64,000 bases of DNA from Sphingomonas aerolata (GCF_003046295.1 NZ_PZZN01000003.1:868001-932000); one strand, 5' to 3'. Positions 34,761 through 44,043 are shown, counted from the first letter of the stretch. Numbers and translations are program-made. Notes: generated from the letters alone by a model not told the origin.

Positions 34761-36608
34761 ATGAAGACGATTTTCGCGACCTGCACCGCCACGCTGGCGT
34801 TGCTTGCTGGCCCCGCGATTGCACAGAGCAAGGCGCCAGCGGCGACCCGGTACGAGATCGCTTTCCCCAACGCGGTCCATCATGAGGCACAGGTGACCGT
34901 CACCTGGCGCGACCTCGGACCGGCCCCCTTGCGCATCCAGATGTCGCGCTCCTCGCCCGGCCGCTACGCGATCCACGAATTCGCCAAGAACGTCTATTCG
35001 CTCGCCGCCAAGGATGGCCGCGGTCGCGCGCTCGCGATGACGCGGACCGACCCCTATGGCTGGACGATTCCCGGGCACGACGGGACGGTAAGCGTCACCT
35101 ACACGCTGTTCGGCGATCACGGAGACGGCACATATGCGCAGATCGACGCGACCCACGCACATCTCAATATGCCCGCGACCTTTTTGTGGGCGGTCGGGCA
35201 AGACGCGCGCCCGATCAGCGTCCGGTTCGTGCCCTTCGACGCCAAGTGGAAGGTCGCGACCCAGCTCCAGCCGACCGGCGACCCCTACACCTTCGCCGCG
35301 CCCAACTTCCAATATTTCATGGACAGCCCCACCGAGCTGTCCAATTTCGATCTGCGCGAATGGCAGGTCGGAGAGGGACCGACGCGCGCCACGATCCGGC
35401 TCGCGGTTCATCACGACGGCTCGCCCGCCGACCTCGATCGCTTCGCCGCCAGCGCCAAAAAGGTCGTTGCGCAGCACATCGCGATGTGGGGCGAACACCC
35501 CGCCTACGACTTCGGCACCTACACCTTCATTGCCGACTATGTGCCGCAGATCAGCGGCGACGGCATGGAGCATCGCAACTCGACGATCATATCGCAGCCG
35601 CGTTCGTTCACCGCGGCGAATTTTGCGCAGATCGACACACTCAGCCATGAATTCTTCCACAGCTGGAACGTCGAGCGCATCCGCCCTGCCGAGCTCGAAC
35701 CGTTCGACTTCACCCGCGCCAACCCGACCCCGTCGCTCTGGCTTGCGGAAGGGTTCACCCAATATTACGGGCCGCTGATGATCCGCCGAGCGGGCGAATC
35801 AGCGGTCGACGCGTATCTGCGCGGGGTCGGCTCTACCGTCAACGCGCTAACCACTGGCACCGCACGCCGTTACGGCGGTCCGCAGGAAATGAGCCTGCGG
35901 GCGCCGTTCGTCGATGCGGCAAAGTCGATCGACGCGACGAACCCCAACATCTTCGTGTCCTACTACACCTATGGCGCCGGCCTCGCGCTCGCCCTCGACC
36001 TGACATTGCGCCAGCGTTACCCGGGCATCACGCTCGACACGTTTATGCGCCACCTATGGCAGACCTTCGGCAAGCCCGAGCGCCCCTATACCCGCGCCGA
36101 TCTGTCGCGCGCGCTGGGCGAGGTGACCAAGGATCCCGCCTTCGCGGACGCCTTCTTCAGGACCTCGGTCGATGCCGAGGCGCTCCCCGACTATGCCCCC
36201 CTGCTCGACCAGGCGGGTCTGAAGCTCCGTCCCGCCAACCCGACCGCCGCGTGGCTCGGCAACGTCCGCCTCAAGACTACCGGCAACGACGTCCGCGTCG
36301 ACGGCGCGCCCGCCCCCGATACTCCGCTTTACCGCGCCGGCCTCGACAACGGCGACCAGATCGTCAGCCTAGGCGGGACGGTGATCACCAGCGATGCTGA
36401 CGCGGCTGCGGCGCTTGGCCGTTACAAACCCGGCCAGACCGCCGACATCACCTACCGCCAACGCGGCCTCGACCGCCGCGCCACGCTGACCTTCGTCGCC
36501 GACCCCACTGTCGAGGTGGTCCGCTACGAAACCGCAGGGGTTAAACCAACCGCCCAACAACTCGCGTTTCGCGCCGCGTGGCTCGGGCCGGATGCAGTGG
36601 CCAACTAG
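34761..36608 (+). CDS. Secreted M61-family metallopeptidase with C-terminal PDZ
   Basis: A 615-residue protein with signal peptide MKTIFATCTATLALLAGPAIAQS. The N-terminal beta domain is followed by the thermolysin-like centre with HEFFHSWNVERIRP (His296, Glu297, His300) and the third zinc ligand in LWLAEGFTQYYG. The C-terminal PDZ domain (about 500-590) includes DTPLYRAGLDNGDQIVSLGG. This is the glycyl-aminopeptidase architecture, acting in the periplasm on short peptides. Its neighbours are unrelated, so it is probably a single-gene unit. Confidence 0.93.
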   Translation: MKTIFATCTATLALLAGPAIAQSKAPAATRYEIAFPNAVHHEAQVTVTWRDLGPAPLRIQMSRSSPGRYAIHEFAKNVYSLAAKDGRGRALAMTRTDPYGWTIPGHDGTVSVTYTLFGDHGDGTYAQIDATHAHLNMPATFLWAVGQDARPISVRFVPFDAKWKVATQLQPTGDPYTFAAPNFQYFMDSPTELSNFDLREWQVGEGPTRATIRLAVHHDGSPADLDRFAASAKKVVAQHIAMWGEHPAYDFGTYTFIADYVPQISGDGMEHRNSTIISQPRSFTAANFAQIDTLSHEFFHSWNVERIRPAELEPFDFTRANPTPSLWLAEGFTQYYGPLMIRRAGESAVDAYLRGVGSTVNALTTGTARRYGGPQEMSLRAPFVDAAKSIDATNPNIFVSYYTYGAGLALALDLTLRQRYPGITLDTFMRHLWQTFGKPERPYTRADLSRALGEVTKDPAFADAFFRTSVDAEALPDYAPLLDQAGLKLRPANPTAAWLGNVRLKTTGNDVRVDGAPAPDTPLYRAGLDNGDQIVSLGGTVITSDADAAAALGRYKPGQTADITYRQRGLDRRATLTFVADPTVEVVRYETAGVKPTAQQLAFRAAWLGPDAVAN

Positions 36609-36877
36609 GCAGGTTTGACCTTCAGGGTTTCAAATACGCTTAAGGCTGCCCCATGGATGTCCATGGGGATCGGCAGCGCATGACGACGGAGGAGAAAACT
36701 GTTGGGCTACTTAGAGGCCACGACGACCAGTTGCGGACGTTCGCGGGCTCGTTTTGGCTTCTCAACTTCGGCCGCGCGTTCATGTCGCAAAAGCGCCGAT
36801 CCGAGCGGCTTGGTTTGGGGACATTCCCGCCGATTGCAGCGATAACCCGAACGACAGCTCTAGGCAGAAGCCGACGT

Positions 36878-37240
36878 TCAGGCGCAGTCTTCGTTGGAAA
36901 CGATGCCGCTGATCAAATCATCAAGGCGGTTCAGCCGCTCGTTCCATTCCTGACGGTGATAGTCGATCCAATCCTGCAACGGCGCGAGCCCGGCAGGATC
37001 GAATTGACAGGTGCGCACCCGTCCAAGCTTGGTCGAGCTGGCGAGCTTGGCTTCCTCAAGCACGGCGAGGTGCTGGCCTATTGCTGTCTTGCTGATCGCC
37101 AATACCGCAGCGAGTTCCGAAACGCTCGCGGGCCGCTCCGCAAGATGACTCACCATGCGACGGCGATTGGCGTCACCGAGCGCATGAAACAGACGGTCGA
37201 CCCTCGACGAGCGGACAGACTCTACGGCAGGCTGCATCAT
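36878..37240 (-). CDS. ArsR-family regulator (SRPBCC-associated)
   Basis: A 120-residue winged-helix protein from the ATGATG at 37240, overlapping the stop of the SRPBCC gene. The HTH is VSELAAVLAISKTAIGQHLAVLEEA and the wing is LGRVRTCQFDPAGL. No metal-binding cysteine pairs are present. This SdpR/YgaV-like group is regularly paired with an SRPBCC (AHSA1) protein. It probably represses the pair through the dyad at 37718-37737. Confidence 0.88.
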   Translation of the reverse strand: MMQPAVESVRSSRVDRLFHALGDANRRRMVSHLAERPASVSELAAVLAISKTAIGQHLAVLEEAKLASSTKLGRVRTCQFDPAGLAPLQDWIDYHRQEWNERLNRLDDLISGIVSNEDCA

Positions 37241-37704
37241 GCGGGGTGCAGTTCCGAAGCCATCGTGTCGAGCAGGAAGTCCCACCCCATCCGGCGCATT
37301 GCCGGGCCGTCGGCGCCTTCGAAATAGACCGCCTGGTGCGTCAGCAAGACCTCGCCCTTGTCGCCGAGCGGCGCAATTTCCACGGTGACCACGGCAGCAG
37401 ATACGCGGGCGTGATCGACGTCGAGCGTTTGGAAGAACACGATCCGAGCGTTATCGACGATCTCAGCATAGGTTGAGGTCCAGCACAGCTGCTTTCCCGC
37501 GATAGGAGTGCCTGGCAGCATCCGGGCGGTGAGCTTCTCCTCACCGCCCGGACGAAAGTCGAAGCTGTAGGAAAGCGGCTCGTGTCCGGGACTGGCGGCG
37601 TACCACCTGCTCTTGCGGTCCTGAAAAGCGAAGGCGCCAAAAATCGCGGGCGGAGCGGCGTCGCAGGTTTTGCGGATTTTGAAGGTATCGTGCGTGATGG
37701 TCAT
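37237..37704 (-). CDS. SRPBCC/AHSA1 domain protein
   Basis: A 155-residue START-like protein from the ATG at 37704, which has GAGGGG about 7 bp upstream; a start at 37761 would include the operator. Typical segments are FGAFAFQDRKSRWYAASPGH, FDFRPGGEEKLTARM and the C-terminal RRMGWDFLLDTMASEL helix. The hydrophobic cavity may bind a small ligand. It is first of a two-gene unit with the ArsR gene. Function beyond ligand binding is unknown. Confidence 0.87.
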   Translation of the reverse strand: MTITHDTFKIRKTCDAAPPAIFGAFAFQDRKSRWYAASPGHEPLSYSFDFRPGGEEKLTARMLPGTPIAGKQLCWTSTYAEIVDNARIVFFQTLDVDHARVSAAVVTVEIAPLGDKGEVLLTHQAVYFEGADGPAMRRMGWDFLLDTMASELHPA

Positions 37705-37717
37705 CGACTCGCCCCTC

Positions 37718-37737
37718 AGTGAAGCTTTGACTTCACT
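37718..37737. promoter_or_regulatory. ArsR operator AGTGAAG-N6-CTTCACT
   Basis: A perfect inverted repeat with 7-bp arms lies 14 bp before the SRPBCC start. A further half-site, CTTCACTA, lies about 30 bp upstream near 37771. Its position and form fit autoregulation by the ArsR protein of this unit. Confidence 0.65.
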
Positions 37738-37773
37738 AACTTTCAGGAGTCTTTTGGTCAAGTCTGTACTTCA

Positions 37774-38013
37774 CTATTGCGCCCGCGACTGTTGGATCGG
37801 CGATGGCCACGGGAGTACCGAGGCGTCACCGGCACCGATGGTTGTCACGCACCGTTCAGGCGGGCAGGCCTTTTTCGCGATCACGATCGCTGTCGATGCG
37901 CGATTATAGCGGTCGAGCCGCCCAGCGGCGTTCGCCGCGTCCGCGACGAGTTCCGGAACGTCGGCGACATTGAGCTCGCCTGCCAGCATCCGCTCCTTCT
38001 GCGTCATCGCCAT
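37774..38013 (-). pseudogene. Internally deleted maltose O-acetyltransferase remnant
   Basis: A 79-residue frame. Its N-terminus, MTQKERMLAGELNVADVPEL, is the Mac domain of maltose/galactoside acetyltransferases. After RLDRYNR the hexapeptide-repeat domain is missing. A fragment, VTTIGAGDASVLPW, resembling the last coil (VTIGAGSVVTRDIP in the family), follows directly. I infer an internal deletion of about 100 residues plus decay, so no activity is expected. Its ATG overlaps the stop of the DUF1349 gene (TGATG), suggesting the pair was once an operon. Confidence 0.6.
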
Positions 38014-38702
38014 CAACTCAGGTCGTGGAGGTCCTTGCCCAACGGGGCTGTGATGCTCAGGTCTGAAAAATGCACTTCCAGTCCGGCACGTTCCGGCGTG
38101 CAGGCCATCGGTCCAACCTGATATTCACGGGCGATCGGAAAAGGCGCCAGTCTGACCAAAGGCCACGTCTTGCCGTCCGCCGAGACCTGCAACCGCAGGA
38201 CGCCCTTGGCGACCGTCGCGCGCATCCAGAAATCCTGCGCGTCATGCTCGTAGGGGCCGGTTGCCCAGTCGGACTTGCCATCGGTCAGCACGCTGCTCAG
38301 CATCGCGCGCCCGTCGGACAGTTCGATCCCCGCCTTGACCCAGCGCCCTTCGTCGACCCGCACCATGATGCCGGCCTGATCGTAGAGTTTCTGATACTGG
38401 CCGCGAATGCGCAATTGGGCGGTGAACGCGGCAGGCGCGGTGAAGCCGAGGAAATGGCCGCTGTCACGGGTGAAGCCGTAATGCGTCTCGCGCCAGAAAT
38501 CGCTGCCCTTGTCGGTGACGAGCGTCAGGTCTCCGCCGGGTGCGGCCTTCCAGGCCTTGGGCGCATTCAGCCAGCGACCGTCACGGCGCCCAAGCGCCGA
38601 GATTGCCGAGCCCTGCGCCGTTGCGACGCCAGCACTGCCCGCGATCGTCAGCGCCGCAGCACCACCGATCACCGCTCGCCTGCTCACCCGATCCTCCATC
38701 AT
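38013..38702 (-). CDS. Secreted DUF1349 (concanavalin-like) protein
   Basis: About 229 residues from the ATG at 38702, after GGAAGG. The N-terminus SRRAVIGGAAALTIAGSAGVAT is Tat-like but has a single pair of arginines rather than the full motif. The body shows DUF1349 features: SDFWRETHYGF, GQYQKLYDQAGIMVRVDEGR, WVKAGIELSDGR and WMRATVAKGVLRLQVSADG. Members bind or trim glycans, though most are uncharacterised. It is divergent from a TetR gene with a perfect palindrome between them. Confidence 0.8.
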   Translation of the reverse strand: MMEDRVSRRAVIGGAAALTIAGSAGVATAQGSAISALGRRDGRWLNAPKAWKAAPGGDLTLVTDKGSDFWRETHYGFTRDSGHFLGFTAPAAFTAQLRIRGQYQKLYDQAGIMVRVDEGRWVKAGIELSDGRAMLSSVLTDGKSDWATGPYEHDAQDFWMRATVAKGVLRLQVSADGKTWPLVRLAPFPIAREYQVGPMACTPERAGLEVHFSDLSITAPLGKDLHDLS

Positions 38703-38733
38703 AGCCGCTGCCTTCCAATCACCCTCAATGTTA

Positions 38734-38747
38734 TGTACATATGTACA
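38734..38747. promoter_or_regulatory. TetR operator TGTACATATGTACA
   Basis: A perfect 14-bp palindrome lies midway between the divergent DUF1349 and TetR genes, 32 bp before one start and 27 bp before the other. Such a site would let the TetR protein repress both promoters. Confidence 0.7.
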
Positions 38748-38773
38748 CATTCCGAGATCGAGGTAAAGAGGCG

Positions 38774-39322
38774 ATGACCCAACAGTCCCGGCGCAACGAT
38801 CCGGCACGGCGGCAACGCATTATCGATGCGACGCTTATAGTCATCGCGGATCTTGGAACCGCGGCAACGACCCATCGCCGTATCGCCGAGGCAGCGCAGG
38901 TGCCGCTCGGCTCGGTCACCTATTATTTTGCGACGCTGGAGGACCTGCTCACGGCGGCCTTCCTGCAACTGGCGGCGGAATCCTCTGCGGCGTTCCGCGC
39001 GCGCCTGGAGTCCGCGACGAACCGCGCAGAGGCGTGTACGGCAGTCATCGACATCATCGCGAACCAGGTCTGGGCGGAACCGCGCACGTTGTTATTGAGC
39101 TACGAACTCTACGCCTTCGCGGCCCGGCACCCACCGGTCAGCGCGGTCATGCAACATTGGATGGACAGCAGCCGAGGCGCCCTGGGCCGCTTCTTCGACC
39201 CGCTCACGGCGCGCGCGCTCGACGCGCTGATCGAGGGTATCGGCATCCACAATTCGATCGATCGCGCCCCCCTAGAGCGCGATGCGATCAGGACCATCGT
39301 CCAGCGGATTGCCGGGTGTTAG
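38774..39322 (+). CDS. TetR-family transcriptional regulator
   Basis: A 182-residue protein from the ATG at 38774 (AAAGAGG upstream). The HTH is RRQRIIDATLIVIADLGTAA, THRRIAEAAQVPLGSVTYYF. The ligand domain is the TetR_C type, with RTLLLSYELYAFAARHP. It is divergent from the DUF1349 gene, with the palindrome 38734-38747 between them. The inducer is unknown. Confidence 0.9.
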   Translation: MTQQSRRNDPARRQRIIDATLIVIADLGTAATTHRRIAEAAQVPLGSVTYYFATLEDLLTAAFLQLAAESSAAFRARLESATNRAEACTAVIDIIANQVWAEPRTLLLSYELYAFAARHPPVSAVMQHWMDSSRGALGRFFDPLTARALDALIEGIGIHNSIDRAPLERDAIRTIVQRIAGC

Positions 39323-39473
39323 CCGGTCCGATCCATCAGGGCACCCCAGCGCAAATGGCGCCACGGTCAGGGTCAAGCCGATTCATGAGGCATCACTGCC
39401 GCATGACCGCATTCGGTGCCCCTTTCACGGGCGCGCCGCTCCGGGCTAAGGCGCGCTGCGCAGGAGAGTATTC

Positions 39474-40574
39474 ATGAAAACAGCGCCGGTCGCCCTTCTC
39501 TACCAAGCGCTTCCACCACCGCTGATCGACGGACTGCGAAAGGACGCGAAGCCGGGCGGATATTCTGATGGCGGCGCCGACATTGCTTTCGCATTGCGGA
39601 CGGCTGGGGTGAATGTGGTCACGCCCACTTCCTCGCCAAACCCGTCTAGGGCGCTCGACTGGGTATTCCCGGACACGGCCGAGGGCATCCGTAGCGCAGG
39701 CGCAGCCGGCGCATCGGTCCTGTGGGCGAACACGGTCCTGTTCGGAGGACATCCGCTCGAGACGGCGATGGTCGACTTCGACATCGTCGGGCAGCTTCCT
39801 GCGGCGATGCAGGCGTTCGACGACAAGTTCGAGACCAACCACTTCCTTGCCGAGGCTGGCCTGCCGGTAGCAGGATCGTTTCTGCTGTCCGGCACGGCGA
39901 AGGAGAACGTCTGCGCACTGGCCGATGTCGAGCACGCGTGCGCGTCCCGCGGCATGTCCTTTCCGATGATCGTCAAGCCGGTGCGTGGCCGTGGTAGCCA
40001 GGGCGTAACCCTGGTGGAGAGCCTCGATGCCCTGCGCGATGCCGCGACTGCGTTGATCGCAGCCGCCACCTTCGGCGACATGCTGATGGTGGAAGAATTT
40101 CTCGATGGTGACGAGATGACCGTCACCCTCATGCCGCCCGCGTCCCCGCGCCCGGATGGTTCGCGGGCACCGGCGCACTGGGCCTTGCCGCCCGTGTACC
40201 GCTTCGATCAGCGCGGCGGAGTAGCCCCTTATAATGGCGACGTTCCGGTCACCGCCAACAGCATCGCAATCAGCCCCGGGCGGCTGCGCGATCCCGCGAT
40301 CGTGGCGATGATCGACAGTTGCGTCTCGGCGGCCGCGCTGGTCGACGCGCGCACCGCGATCCGGATCGATTGCCGGGCCGATCGTGATGGCCTGTTCAAA
40401 TTGTTCGACCTCAACATGAAACCCAACATGACGGGGCCGGGCCGCCCGGGGCGCGACGATCAGGATTGCCTCTCGGCCATCGCCGCCCGCGCCAACGGTT
40501 GGAGCTACGTGGATCTCTTGCAGGCGATGCTTGCTGCCAAATGGAGGCAGGAGCCGCCAGGAGAGCTTAGCTAG
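39474..40574 (+). CDS. ATP-grasp ligase-like protein
   Basis: A 366-residue protein. ATP-grasp features are FDDKFETNHFLAEAGLPVAG, the nucleotide lysine region FPMIVKPVRGRGSQGVTLV, the adenine hinge LMVEEFLDGDEMTVTLMPP and the metal ligands near FDLNMKPNMTGPGRPG. The fold resembles D-Ala-D-Ala ligase and carboxylate-amine ligases. No specific substrate is recognised. GCAGGAGAG precedes the ATG. It stands alone and is convergent with the metalloprotease. Confidence 0.78.
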   Translation: MKTAPVALLYQALPPPLIDGLRKDAKPGGYSDGGADIAFALRTAGVNVVTPTSSPNPSRALDWVFPDTAEGIRSAGAAGASVLWANTVLFGGHPLETAMVDFDIVGQLPAAMQAFDDKFETNHFLAEAGLPVAGSFLLSGTAKENVCALADVEHACASRGMSFPMIVKPVRGRGSQGVTLVESLDALRDAATALIAAATFGDMLMVEEFLDGDEMTVTLMPPASPRPDGSRAPAHWALPPVYRFDQRGGVAPYNGDVPVTANSIAISPGRLRDPAIVAMIDSCVSAAALVDARTAIRIDCRADRDGLFKLFDLNMKPNMTGPGRPGRDDQDCLSAIAARANGWSYVDLLQAMLAAKWRQEPPGELS

Positions 40575-40619
40575 GAACGTCAGTTATGGGGCGGGAGTAC
40601 CTGCCCATGCTTCCGGTCA

Positions 40620-40679
40620 GACCCACAAGCGGTCGTCCAAAGCGCTCGTTCCACCTCCCGACTTCCGACATTCGTTCAT
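40620..40679 (+). repeat. Dispersed intergenic repeat, reference copy
   Basis: A 60-bp element beginning GACCCACAAG and ending ATTCGTTCAT, in the gap between two convergent genes. It aligns without gaps to 49164-49223, with about 45 of 60 bases identical by my count and the last 10 identical. Weaker relatives lie at 34578-34630, around 10341-10395 (inverted), near 10439-10496 and near 8505-8536. All copies lie after the 3' end of a plus-strand gene. Confidence 0.6.
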
Positions 40680-40703
40680 CTCGATCCGACGTGATCGGAT
40701 CGC

Positions 40704-43169
40704 TCAATCATCGAACCAGCCCGTATCGCCCCCGATCGGCATGCCCGGCGGAATCGTCGGCACCGCACGACGTTTGTCGAGTTCGCGCGTCAGTCGGTCC
40801 TCGTCGGTCAGGAGCAGCGCGACGTGGCGGCTCCAGGCGCCATCCTCGTCGCTGCCGGCCTTCGCCAGTCGCGTCGCGATCCCGCGCAGCCGATCGCCGA
40901 GCAGCGCCGCGACGTCGGGCGACGTCGCATCGTCGCGGGCCGTGGCGGCCAGCGTCATGATCGTGCGATAGGCGATTCGGCGACCGACCGCGTCACGCCG
41001 TGCCGCGACGGTGGCGGCGATCAGCCGGTCGAGCAGCGTGTCGACGCCGGGCATTCCCGGGTCGCGGCGATGCTGTTCGTACACCCGCGCAAGCCGCGCC
41101 GGCGCCAGCAGCGAGTCCAGCGTCACCTGCGCGGCGACATCGGCTGCGATTAGCGGGTCGAACGCGGCGGCGCCCGCATTGCGGAACACTTCCTGATCGA
41201 ACTGCACGTCGCTGCGTCCGTTCATCGGCGACGACAGGGGCATCACCAGCGTCGCGGGCACGGTCAGCACATCCGGCGAAAGCGTCGCCAGCAAGGCGGC
41301 GATCGCCGCGTCCTGCGTGGCGGCGGCAACCGGCGCGGCGGCCGGATGATTGTCGCCCGCGACCGCATAGGCATAGTCGATGCCGCCGACCAGCTTGCCC
41401 ACCGCATCGATATCGTAGCGATGCAGCAGCCATACCGGCACGAACTTGCGCCGCAGATCGGACAGCGCCTCGCCACTGCGCAACACGCCGGGCCCGAACT
41501 GCGCGATCGCGATGCGGCGCACCGCCATCATGTGGTTGAGCGAGGCGACCGGATCGGGGCCGTCATCCCACATGCTGCCCCAGGGGCTCGGCGTATCCGA
41601 CGCGCGGCCGTCGATGTCGGTGATGAAGCGGACGCCCTTCGCCTGGATCGCGAGCGCCTTGGCCCGCGCGGCCACGTCCGGATTGGTACCGGGTGCGGCA
41701 TCGGCATACAGCCAGTCGACGGTGAAGTCGTCCCATACCCCCCCGCCCTTCGCATAGGCGTCCGACAGGTCGATGCGGCCATCGGTCAGCTTGATGCGCG
41801 GTCCGGGATAATCCATCACCGTCGTCCGGTCCTGTGTGCTGCCCGCGAAATTGTGCATGAAGCCGATCGCATGGCCGACCTCATGCGCGCCGAGCTGGCG
41901 GATCCTGTCGAGCGACGCCCTGACCGGATCATTGCCGCTGCCGCTGTTGGTCTGCGCGGCGCCGACCAGCCCCTCGAAAATCGCCATGTCCTGCCGCACG
42001 CGCAGCGCGCCGATCACGACATTGCCCTTGATGATCTCGCCGGTCCGCGGATCGACGATGCCGCCGCCATAGGACCAGCCGCGCGTCAGCCGGTTCGACC
42101 AGTTGACCATGCTGTACCGCACGTCGAGCGGATCGGCGCCGGCGGGCAGGATCTCCGCCCGGAACCCGTCGATCAGCCCGGCCTTGTCGAACGCCGTCGC
42201 CCAGTAGTTGACGCCCTCCAGCAACGCGGCGCGGATCGGCTCGGGCGCGGCGCGGTCGATGTAGAAGATGATCGGCTTCTTGACGCGGGAGCGGGCGGCG
42301 GCCGGATCGACCTTTTCCAGCCGGAACCGGTTGGCGAACTGCTGGACGACATCCTCGCCCAGCGGCGTCCCATAGTCGTAATATTGGTTACCCCCCGCCG
42401 CCGACCGGATGTCGAACTTGCGCGAGACGAAGCCGGGCGCAGGCAGCCGGACGAAGCTGTGGTGGACGGTGAAACCGATCTGCCGCGGCTCGGCGGCGAT
42501 CCGCTCGACCTCGCGGCCCGGCGTGTCGGTCTGATAGGTCTGCAGCGCGTCGATCTCGATATTGTCGGGGAATACCTTCACCGAGCCGGCATCCGCGACG
42601 CTGAGCGCATCGACCAGGCGGAACCCCTTGCCCGCCGCCGATCCGCCACCCGCGCCGGCCATCGCCCAGCTCGCGTTCAGCGACTCAGTGATGCCCAGCG
42701 TGTCGCGCGTCAGGAACGGGGCGATGTCGACCGTCACGCCGCCATCGGCTTCGGTCGCGACGATGTCGAGCATCGCCATGATGCTCGTCGGAAAGCTGGT
42801 GCGCCCGCCCGCCGCGACGCCGTCGTCACCCGTTGCGCGGAACTGGTGGTTTTCGAACGTCACCGCGACCTTCTTGCCGATCCGCCGGAACGCGAGAATA
42901 TGTTCGGGCCCCAGCATCCCGCGGTCGAGCCGCAGATTGGCCGAGCCGATACCCGTCCGGAGCGATGTCGCGTAGAGGAACCGTCCCGACGCTCCGTCCG
43001 CATCGGCGGCGGGCAGCGTGACGAGGATACGCCCCTCGGCCGGCAACGCCCTGACCGGCAGCAGCGCCGCCTGCGTCGCCGCCCGCACGACCTGCTGCGC
43101 CGCGACGGGTCCGCCCCCGCTCGCTGCGGCCACAAGCCCGACCGTCGTACCCCAGATGATCCCGCGCAT
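40704..43169 (-). CDS. Exported zinc metalloprotease (DUF5117/DUF4953 type)
   Basis: About 821 residues from the ATG at 43169, with signal peptide MRGIIWGTTVGLVAAASGGGPVAAQQ. An N-terminal beta-rich domain (about 40-270) is followed by a metzincin-like domain whose zinc motif is GAHEVGHAIGFMHNFAGS. TVMDYPGP supplies the Met-turn-like segment. A long helical C-terminal domain follows. The family is common in Bacteroidetes and sphingomonads, near TonB receptors. It is divergent from the Lrp gene at 43286, 117 bp away, and probably cuts peptides in the periplasm or outside. Confidence 0.88.
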   Translation of the reverse strand: MRGIIWGTTVGLVAAASGGGPVAAQQVVRAATQAALLPVRALPAEGRILVTLPAADADGASGRFLYATSLRTGIGSANLRLDRGMLGPEHILAFRRIGKKVAVTFENHQFRATGDDGVAAGGRTSFPTSIMAMLDIVATEADGGVTVDIAPFLTRDTLGITESLNASWAMAGAGGGSAAGKGFRLVDALSVADAGSVKVFPDNIEIDALQTYQTDTPGREVERIAAEPRQIGFTVHHSFVRLPAPGFVSRKFDIRSAAGGNQYYDYGTPLGEDVVQQFANRFRLEKVDPAAARSRVKKPIIFYIDRAAPEPIRAALLEGVNYWATAFDKAGLIDGFRAEILPAGADPLDVRYSMVNWSNRLTRGWSYGGGIVDPRTGEIIKGNVVIGALRVRQDMAIFEGLVGAAQTNSGSGNDPVRASLDRIRQLGAHEVGHAIGFMHNFAGSTQDRTTVMDYPGPRIKLTDGRIDLSDAYAKGGGVWDDFTVDWLYADAAPGTNPDVAARAKALAIQAKGVRFITDIDGRASDTPSPWGSMWDDGPDPVASLNHMMAVRRIAIAQFGPGVLRSGEALSDLRRKFVPVWLLHRYDIDAVGKLVGGIDYAYAVAGDNHPAAAPVAAATQDAAIAALLATLSPDVLTVPATLVMPLSSPMNGRSDVQFDQEVFRNAGAAAFDPLIAADVAAQVTLDSLLAPARLARVYEQHRRDPGMPGVDTLLDRLIAATVAARRDAVGRRIAYRTIMTLAATARDDATSPDVAALLGDRLRGIATRLAKAGSDEDGAWSRHVALLLTDEDRLTRELDKRRAVPTIPPGMPIGGDTGWFDD

Positions 43170-43285
43170 CGCCTCGTCCCCCAATTGCTGCCATGCAGCA
43201 AACTAGCATGATCCAGGTTGCGGTATCCGGCGATATTGCGCAGTTTCGAAGCCTGGGTGACGAAATTCGGCAATAATCGGGGTGA

Positions 43286-43783
43286 ATGATGCACGAAACC
43301 GAAAACAATCTTGTCGATCCTACCGATTACCGGCTTCTGCGCGAATTGATCCGCGATGGCCGCGCATCCGACGTCATGCTGGGCGAGCGCATCCATCTCT
43401 CGAGCACCGCGACCGCGCGGCGTCGCAAGATCCTGGAGGAGAACGGCGTCGTCGCGGGCTACACCGCGAAGCTGAACATGGCGAAGCTGGGGTTCAGCAT
43501 TACCGCGATGGTGTCGATCGAACTCAGTTCGCAGGCCGAACACGTGCTGAACGAATTCGAATCCGCGGTGATCCTGTGCCCGTCGATGTCGTTCTGCAGC
43601 TTCGTGTCGGGCGAGGTCGACTTCATCATGATCGTCCATGTCCGGTCGTTCGAGGACTACGACCGTGTCTATCGCCGCGAACTGTCGATGCTGCCGCATG
43701 TCGCCCGAATCCGCAGCAGCTTCCTGATGCGCGAGGTCGCGCAGCGCTCGGTCGCGCCGGCGGCGGTCAACGATCAAAGGTGA
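43286..43783 (+). CDS. Lrp/AsnC-family regulator
   Basis: A 165-residue protein: N-terminal HTH (DYRLLRELIRDGRASDVMLG, then LSSTATARRRKILEENGVV) and C-terminal RAM ligand-binding domain (ITAMVSIELSSQAEHVLNEF, GEVDFIMIVHVRSFEDYD). It senses an amino acid or related compound. It sits between the exported metalloprotease (divergent) and the TonB receptor and M20 hydrolase (same direction). It probably controls both sides as a small peptide- or amino-acid-derivative regulon. Confidence 0.9.
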   Translation: MMHETENNLVDPTDYRLLRELIRDGRASDVMLGERIHLSSTATARRRKILEENGVVAGYTAKLNMAKLGFSITAMVSIELSSQAEHVLNEFESAVILCPSMSFCSFVSGEVDFIMIVHVRSFEDYDRVYRRELSMLPHVARIRSSFLMREVAQRSVAPAAVNDQR

Positions 43784-44043
43784 CGTTCAGCGCGCCGAAA
43801 TCACAACTTAATAATATCCGACACGCCGTAAAGCATCAATGGTTGCTTAAAACGTCGCCGATTCCGCAAAAGTAACATAGATTTCATCTCCAGATTGCGA
43901 GGAAGCGGCAGGCGGCATCTGATAGTCTCCGGGTCGGAACAGGACCGGGATACCCGGCCATCGAGTCCAACAGGCAGGAACCAGCGAAAAATATAAACGA
44001 GGGGATATCTGGACGGCACCCGATCACCTGAAGGGGGCTCTCC

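Noticed and set aside
41346..43211. A 621-codon plus-strand frame opposite the exported metalloprotease
   Set aside because: The metalloprotease has a signal peptide and an intact zinc motif. The opposite frame has no motif and no ribosome binding site.
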